Positions 60,114 through 64,000 of a DNA stretch of 64,000 bases are shown piece by piece. A program made the position numbers and the translations under genes. The notes beneath the pieces were generated by a model. That model searched no databases, was not told the origin of the DNA, and saw only the letters and a list, made by a program, of their open reading frames with translations. This DNA is from Alphaproteobacteria bacterium. Lineage in GTDB: Bacteria > Pseudomonadota > Alphaproteobacteria > Sphingomonadales > Sphingomonadaceae. The stretch spans positions 41,588 to 105,587 of the forward strand of contig JAHJIJ010000008.1 of NCBI GenBank assembly GCA_018823325.1, given 5' to 3'. Each line of letters begins with the position of its first letter. Position 1 is the stretch's first letter.

Positions 60114-61562
60114 ATGCCCATCCGTCGGACCACGCCCCTCGCGATCATCGCCGCGCTGCTCGGCGCCAGCGCCCTTCCCGCGCAGGCCGAAACGCTTCAG
60201 GAAGCGCTGGCCGCGGCTTATCGCGACAATCCGACGCTCACCGCAGCGCGTGCCGGGCAGCGGGCGACGGACGAGAGCTTCAACATCCAGAAGGCCGCTG
60301 GCCTCCCGGATGTCGGCCTCTCCTCCACCTACAATGAATTCGCGCATGGCCGGCCGATCAACCCGCTGTCGCCGTCCCGCTCGCTCACCACGCTGCTGAG
60401 CGTCGATGTCCCGGTCTATTCCGGCGGGCGAGTGCGCAATGCGGTTGCCGGCGCGCGCGAGCGGATCGAAGCGGGGCAATTTGATCTGAGGGCAACGGAG
60501 CTCTCGGTCTTCTCGCAGGTCGTTGCGGCTTATATGGACGTGATCCGGGCGCAATCGGTGGTCGAGCTCAGCCGCAACAATGTGCAGGTACTCGAGGTCA
60601 ATCTGCGCGCCACCAACAACCGCTTTCAGGTCGGCGACCTTACCCGCACGGACGTCGCCCAGTCCGAATCGCGCCTCTCGCTGGCCCGCGCGGACATGCA
60701 GACCGCCGAGGCCTCGCTGATCGAGGCGCGCGAACGCTATATCCAGCTGGTCGGTCGCGAGCCGGTCGATCTCCAGCCGCCGCCGCCCCTGCCGGGCCTG
60801 CCGACAAACCCGGACGAGGCCGTCGACATCGCGCTTGCGGAGAATCCAGACCTTGCTGCTGCCCGCAACTTCCGCGAATCGACGGACTATGACGTGCGCG
60901 TGGCCAAGGGCCAGCGCCTGCCGACCATCTCCGCCTTCGCCAGCGGCCAGCATTATACTGACTTCGCCTCGCGCGACGGCTTTGCCAATGCCGACGATAG
61001 CGGATCGGTGATTGTCGGCGCCCGGCTGACCCTGCCGCTCTATCAGGGCGGCCGCCCCGGCGCGCAGGTGCGCCAGAGCCAGGCCTATCAGCAGCAGGCG
61101 ATTGAAACCGAAACGGCCGTCGAGCGCAGCGTGATCGCGCAGACCCGCTCGCTTTATTCGAGCTGGCAAGCCAGCAATGAAGTGATCGCGTCCAGCCGGG
61201 TCGCAGTCGACGCCAGCAGCCTCTCGCTGCGCGGCGTGCGCGCAGAAAACAGCGTGGGCACGCGCACCATCCTCGACATCCTCAATGCCGAGCAGGAAAG
61301 CTTCATTGCCCGCGTCCAGCTCGTCACTGCCGAGCGCAACGCCTATGTCGCGGCCTTCTCGCTGCTCGCCGCCATGGGCCGGATCAGCCCGGCAGACTTC
61401 GGCATCACGCCGGAGCAGGTCATCGACCCGAGCGACAATTTCGAGCGGGTGAAAGGCAAGTGGTTCGACTGGGACGACGACGCGACGCCTGCGCCGATTT
61501 CCTCGCGCACGGTTGACTCTGCCGCGCAAAACGCGACAGTAAAGGCTTCAGACACCAATTAA
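60114..61562 (+). CDS. tolC: TolC family outer-membrane protein
   Basis: 482 residues from ATG 60114. Signal peptide 1-23 ('LAIIAALLGASALPAQAETL', cut after AQA). Two OEP repeats: 'LQEALAAAYRDNPTLTAARA' with 'YSGGRVRNAVAGARERIEAG', and 'EAVDIALAENPDLAAARNFR' with 'LTLPLYQGGRPGAQVRQSQA'. The C-terminal 'TRTILDILNAEQESFIARVQ' and 'MGRISPADFGI' are typical of the TolC type I subgroup (no lipobox). It forms the trimeric outer-membrane exit duct for type I secretion and efflux. This appears to be the housekeeping TolC, distinct from the NodT lipoprotein at 20726. Confidence 0.93.
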   Translation: MPIRRTTPLAIIAALLGASALPAQAETLQEALAAAYRDNPTLTAARAGQRATDESFNIQKAAGLPDVGLSSTYNEFAHGRPINPLSPSRSLTTLLSVDVPVYSGGRVRNAVAGARERIEAGQFDLRATELSVFSQVVAAYMDVIRAQSVVELSRNNVQVLEVNLRATNNRFQVGDLTRTDVAQSESRLSLARADMQTAEASLIEARERYIQLVGREPVDLQPPPPLPGLPTNPDEAVDIALAENPDLAAARNFRESTDYDVRVAKGQRLPTISAFASGQHYTDFASRDGFANADDSGSVIVGARLTLPLYQGGRPGAQVRQSQAYQQQAIETETAVERSVIAQTRSLYSSWQASNEVIASSRVAVDASSLSLRGVRAENSVGTRTILDILNAEQESFIARVQLVTAERNAYVAAFSLLAAMGRISPADFGITPEQVIDPSDNFERVKGKWFDWDDDATPAPISSRTVDSAAQNATVKASDTN

Positions 61563-61576
61563 TCGCAGGGGCCATA

Positions 61577-62224
61577 ATGGGGGCGATGCAGAACGAACCG
61601 TCGATGGAGGAAATCTTGTCTTCCATCAAACGGATCATCGCCGAGGAGGACGGCCTTTCGGCTGCACCTCGTGCGCCCCGCCGCGCTAGTGCCCCCGCCG
61701 TGAATGGCGCGTTGGACGATCAGATTCTGGAGCTCACGGACGCACTGCCCGGCGAAAGCGGGGAAGAGAGTGAGGACGGGGCGGATGGCGCCATATCCCA
61801 TGAGGAGCCAATCATGAGCGCGCCTGCAAAGCGCGCCCCCGCCACGGAGAGCCCCGCTCCCTCTACGGCTGGCAAAGCCGAGTCGAAGGCCGCCAAGCCT
61901 GAGGCGCCCAAAGCCGAGAGCAAAGCTGCCCCGCGTGCGCGCGCTGCATCGTCCGCCAATGCCGGAGAGTCCATGACCCCGTCCCCTGCCGCCGCATCCG
62001 CCGCGACTCTCGTGTCCGATGAAAAGGCCCGAGCCGCGCGCGATTCGCTCGTCAATCTCTCCCGGCTGCTGATCAGCCCGGAGGACAGCCAGCCCAACAC
62101 GGTGGAGGGCCTCGTCCGCGAGATGCTCCGCCCGATGCTCAAGGAGTGGCTGGACGAAAATCTGCCCGGCTTGGTCGAATCGATGGTGAAGCGCGAGATC
62201 GACCGGATCACCGGCCGAGTATGA
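61577..62224 (+). CDS. popZ: PopZ-like polar organising protein (DUF2497)
   Basis: 215 residues (ATG 61586 is an alternative start). The N-terminus 'EPSMEEILSSIKRIIAEED' is the conserved PopZ helix that binds client proteins. The middle (about 35-150) is an Ala/Pro/Glu/Lys-rich disordered linker. The C-terminal 60 residues, 'SLVNLSRLL', 'TVEGLVREMLRPMLKEWLDE' and 'NLPGLVESMVKREIDRITGR', are the DUF2497 oligomerisation region. In Caulobacter PopZ assembles the cell-pole hub that anchors ParB and the centromere. It lies between tolC (15 bases) and valS. Confidence 0.9.
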   Translation: MGAMQNEPSMEEILSSIKRIIAEEDGLSAAPRAPRRASAPAVNGALDDQILELTDALPGESGEESEDGADGAISHEEPIMSAPAKRAPATESPAPSTAGKAESKAAKPEAPKAESKAAPRARAASSANAGESMTPSPAAASAATLVSDEKARAARDSLVNLSRLLISPEDSQPNTVEGLVREMLRPMLKEWLDENLPGLVESMVKREIDRITGRV

Positions 62225-62353
62225 TGGCCGGGCCGCGGCCCTCCATCGCAGCGGTTCGGCAGATTTGAGAGCGGCAGCGCTGCAGCCGGCGTGACGGCCA
62301 GCGCCTGAGATTCCCTAAGCCTGAGCCGCTCCCCCTCTCGGATGGACCAGCCC

Positions 62354-62431
62354 GTTCTCCTGCGAAGGCAGAAGTCCAGGGCGCCACCGCCCGCCCTTCC
62401 CAGCACCGGAGTCCCGCGTTTGCGGGAGAAC
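62354..62431. repeat. palindromic repeat between popZ and valS
   Basis: GTTCTCCTGCGAAGGCAGAA (from 62354) and the reverse complement of the right arm (CCCGCGTTTGCGGGAGAAC, ending 62431) form an imperfect inverted repeat around a GC-rich centre. The right arm contains its own CCCGC-GTTT-GCGGG hairpin. Similar 'TTCTCC.GC' elements are dispersed in sphingomonads. Confidence 0.7.
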
Positions 62432-62523
62432 AATGATGGGAAAGGTTGCACAACACCTTCCCCAGCCCGCCCCTCCCCCACGCCTACTGGCGCGGCGCGG
62501 CAAGACTGATTAAGGCCCCAACC

Positions 62524-64000
62524 ATGACGAAAACGCCCATCACCGAGCTTGCAAAGACCTTTGATCCCGCCGCGATCGAGGCGAAATGGTATCCGCATTG
62601 GGAGCAGACCGGCCAGTTCCGCCCCGAGCGCCCGGACGCGCAGCCCTTCACCATCGTCAATCCGCCGCCGAACGTCACCGGCAGCCTCCACATCGGCCAC
62701 GCGCTCGATAACACGCTGCAGGACATCGTGATCCGCTACGAGCGGCTGCGCGGCAAGGATGTCCTGTGGGTCGTCGGCACCGACCATGCCGGCATCGCCA
62801 CGCAGATGGTGGTCGAGCGGCAGATGGAAGCGCGGCAGGACAAGCGCACCAACTACACCCGCGAGCAGTTCGTCGAGAAGGTCTGGGAGTGGAAAGCCGA
62901 GAGCGGCGGCACGATCACCGGCCAGCTCCGGCGCCTCGGCTGCTCGATGGATTGGAGCCGTGAGCAGTTCACCATGGACCCGCATTTCACGCGCGCGGTG
63001 GTGAAGGTCTTCGTCGATCTCTACAATCAGGGCCTGCTCTATCGCGACAAGCGGCTGGTGAACTGGGACCCGGGCCTGAAGACCGCGATCAGCGACCTCG
63101 AAGTCGAGACGCGCGAGGTGCAGGGCAAGTTCTGGCACTTCAAATATCCGCTGGCGGATGGATCGGGCATGATCTCCGTCGCCACGACCCGACCCGAGAC
63201 GATGCTGGCGGACATGGCCGTCGCCGTGAACCCGCAGGACGAGCGCTATCGGCCATGGGTCGGCAAGATGGTCAAGCTGCCGATCACCGGCCGCCTCATC
63301 CCCATCGTCGCGGACGAGCATGCCGATCCCGAACTGGGGTCGGGCGCGGTGAAAATCACGCCGGGCCATGACTTCAACGACTTCGAGGTCGGCAAGCGCG
63401 CCGGCATCGCGGCCGCGCAGATGCTCAACATGCTGGATAGCGAAGGCCGCGTCTGCCAGACGGCGGATGGCCTGATCCCGCAAGAGCTGCTCGGCCTTGA
63501 CCGCTTCGAGGCGCGCTACCGCGTGATCGCGATGATCGAGGAGGCAGGCCTGCTGGACCGCATCGAGGACCGCGTGATCCAGACGCCTTATGGCGACCGC
63601 TCGGGCGTCGTCATCGAACCCTGGCTGACCGACCAATGGTATGTCGACGCCGCCACGCTGGCGAAGCCGGCCATCGAGGCCGTCCGCTCCGGCGCCATCG
63701 AGATCGTGCCGAAGACGTGGGAAAAGACCTATTTCAACTGGATGGAGAACATCCAGCCCTGGTGCGTCAGCCGCCAGCTCTGGTGGGGGCACCGCATTCC
63801 GGCGTGGTTTGACGAGGATGGCAATGTCTTCGTCGCCGAGACCGAGCAAGAGGCGCAGGCCCAGGCCGGCAACCGCAAGCTGACCCGCGACGAGGACGTC
63901 CTCGACACCTGGTTCTCTTCGGCCCTGTGGCCCTTCGCCACGCTGGGCTGGCCGGAACAAGAGCCCTCTCCCCTTCAGGGGAGAGGGTTGGGAGAGGGGC
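62524..64000 (+). CDS. valS: valyl-tRNA synthetase, 3' truncated by window edge
   Basis: 492 codons are visible and the frame is open at the window end. Class Ia synthetase: N-terminal '[20 protein letters not shown]', HIGH motif in '[20 protein letters not shown]', '[20 protein letters not shown]', and the editing domain with '[20 protein letters not shown]' and '[18 protein letters not shown]'. Then '[20 protein letters not shown]' and '[20 protein letters not shown]' follow. The KMSKS part lies outside. It charges tRNA-Val and proofreads threonine. After 'GWPEQ' the frame continues into a palindromic element ('[13 protein letters not shown]') not part of the normal protein, where relatives read on to 'YPTDVLVTGFDI'. 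Confidence 0.95.
   Translation, partial: MTKTPITELAKTFDPAAIEAKWYPHWEQTGQFRPERPDAQPFTIVNPPPNVTGSLHIGHALDNTLQDIVIRYERLRGKDVLWVVGTDHAGIATQMVVERQMEARQDKRTNYTREQFVEKVWEWKAESGGTITGQLRRLGCSMDWSREQFTMDPHFTRAVVKVFVDLYNQGLLYRDKRLVNWDPGLKTAISDLEVETREVQGKFWHFKYPLADGSGMISVATTRPETMLADMAVAVNPQDERYRPWVGKMVKLPITGRLIPIVADEHADPELGSGAVKITPGHDFNDFEVGKRAGIAAAQMLNMLDSEGRVCQTADGLIPQELLGLDRFEARYRVIAMIEEAGLLDRIEDRVIQTPYGDRSGVVIEPWLTDQWYVDAATLAKPAIEAVRSGAIEIVPKTWEKTYFNWMENIQPWCVSRQLWWGHRIPAWFDEDGNVFVAETEQEAQAQAGNRKLTRDEDVLDTWFSSALWPFATLGWPEQEPSPLQGRGLGEG
63964..63987. repeat. palindromic element inside valS coding sequence
   Basis: CCCTCTCCCC (63964-63973), loop TTCA, GGGGAGAGGG (63978-63987) make a perfect 10-bp stem. 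A partial further copy of the G-rich arm follows (GGGAGAGGGG, 63990-63999). The valS frame stays open through it. The element continues past the window end. Confidence 0.85.

Noticed and set aside
59871..61529. 552-codon minus-strand frame opposite tolC
   Set aside because: Arg- and Gly-rich translation with no family pattern, and the plus strand is unmistakable TolC.
61720..63960. 746-codon minus-strand frame opposite popZ and valS
   Set aside because: Shadow of high-GC coding sequence. The plus strand encodes clear PopZ and ValRS, and the minus frame spans both genes without recognisable motifs.

Overview
The window looks like a chromosomal segment of a sphingomonad (Alphaproteobacteria, Sphingomonadales such as Sphingobium, Sphingomonas or Novosphingobium). 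The reasons are high GC content, five TonB-dependent outer-membrane proteins in 64 kb, a pcm-tolC-popZ(DUF2497)-valS block at the right edge that I know from sphingomonads, and palindromic intergenic repeats of the type common in this group. The genus assignment is inference from gene content, not from a marker gene. No CRISPR array, rRNA, prophage or intact transposase was seen.

Left part (1-13.5 kb) is small-molecule metabolism and its regulators: an AraC regulator cut by the window edge, a spinster-type MFS transporter, two NTF2/SnoaL-fold proteins and a DUF8021-like protein. Then come a divergent LysR/pirin pair, a haloperoxidase-like hydrolase, a BCCT choline/betaine transporter, a second LysR next to a SnoaL-SDR pair, and an OhrR-like MarR repressor divergent from a secreted alpha/beta hydrolase with two identical palindromes between them. 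From 13.6 to 20.2 kb lie a GMC oxidoreductase and a translationally coupled TonB receptor-PhoX phosphatase pair.

The 20.4-20.75 kb gap is a scar holding a decayed zinc alcohol dehydrogenase piece joined to a decayed IS3-type transposase end. It abuts a MacA-MacB-NodT tripartite efflux operon (20.7-25.2 kb), which is divergent from an OmpR/EnvZ-type two-component system. A MarR gene and a LuxR-type regulator follow. The LuxR gene heads a cluster (28.4-37.5 kb) with a NylB-like serine hydrolase, two TonB-dependent barrels and a tannase/feruloyl-esterase-family hydrolase. Two of these transcripts carry the same 18-nt motif exactly 50 nt before the start codon. The cluster reads as uptake and hydrolysis of an ester- or amide-linked substrate.

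The most interesting unit is an eight-gene co-directional run at 40.4-51.8 kb: STN-type TonB receptor, BclA/YddA-type ABC transporter, TldE, TldD, thioredoxin, a protein I cannot place, an M3 oligopeptidase, and a Cds1-like PLP enzyme. Several genes overlap by 4 nt. I infer a route that takes a modified or cysteine-containing peptide across both membranes, cuts it and strips its sulfur, or alternatively one that processes a peptide product. I know of no description of this combination. Next is a TonB receptor-membrane protein-PepSY protein operon with a weak Fur-like site (52.3-56.7 kb).

The right end holds an APH/AAA fusion kinase, a truncated MFS gene, tRNA-Cys, and the conserved pcm-tolC-popZ-valS block. 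valS runs off the window and carries an in-frame palindromic element in its coding sequence.
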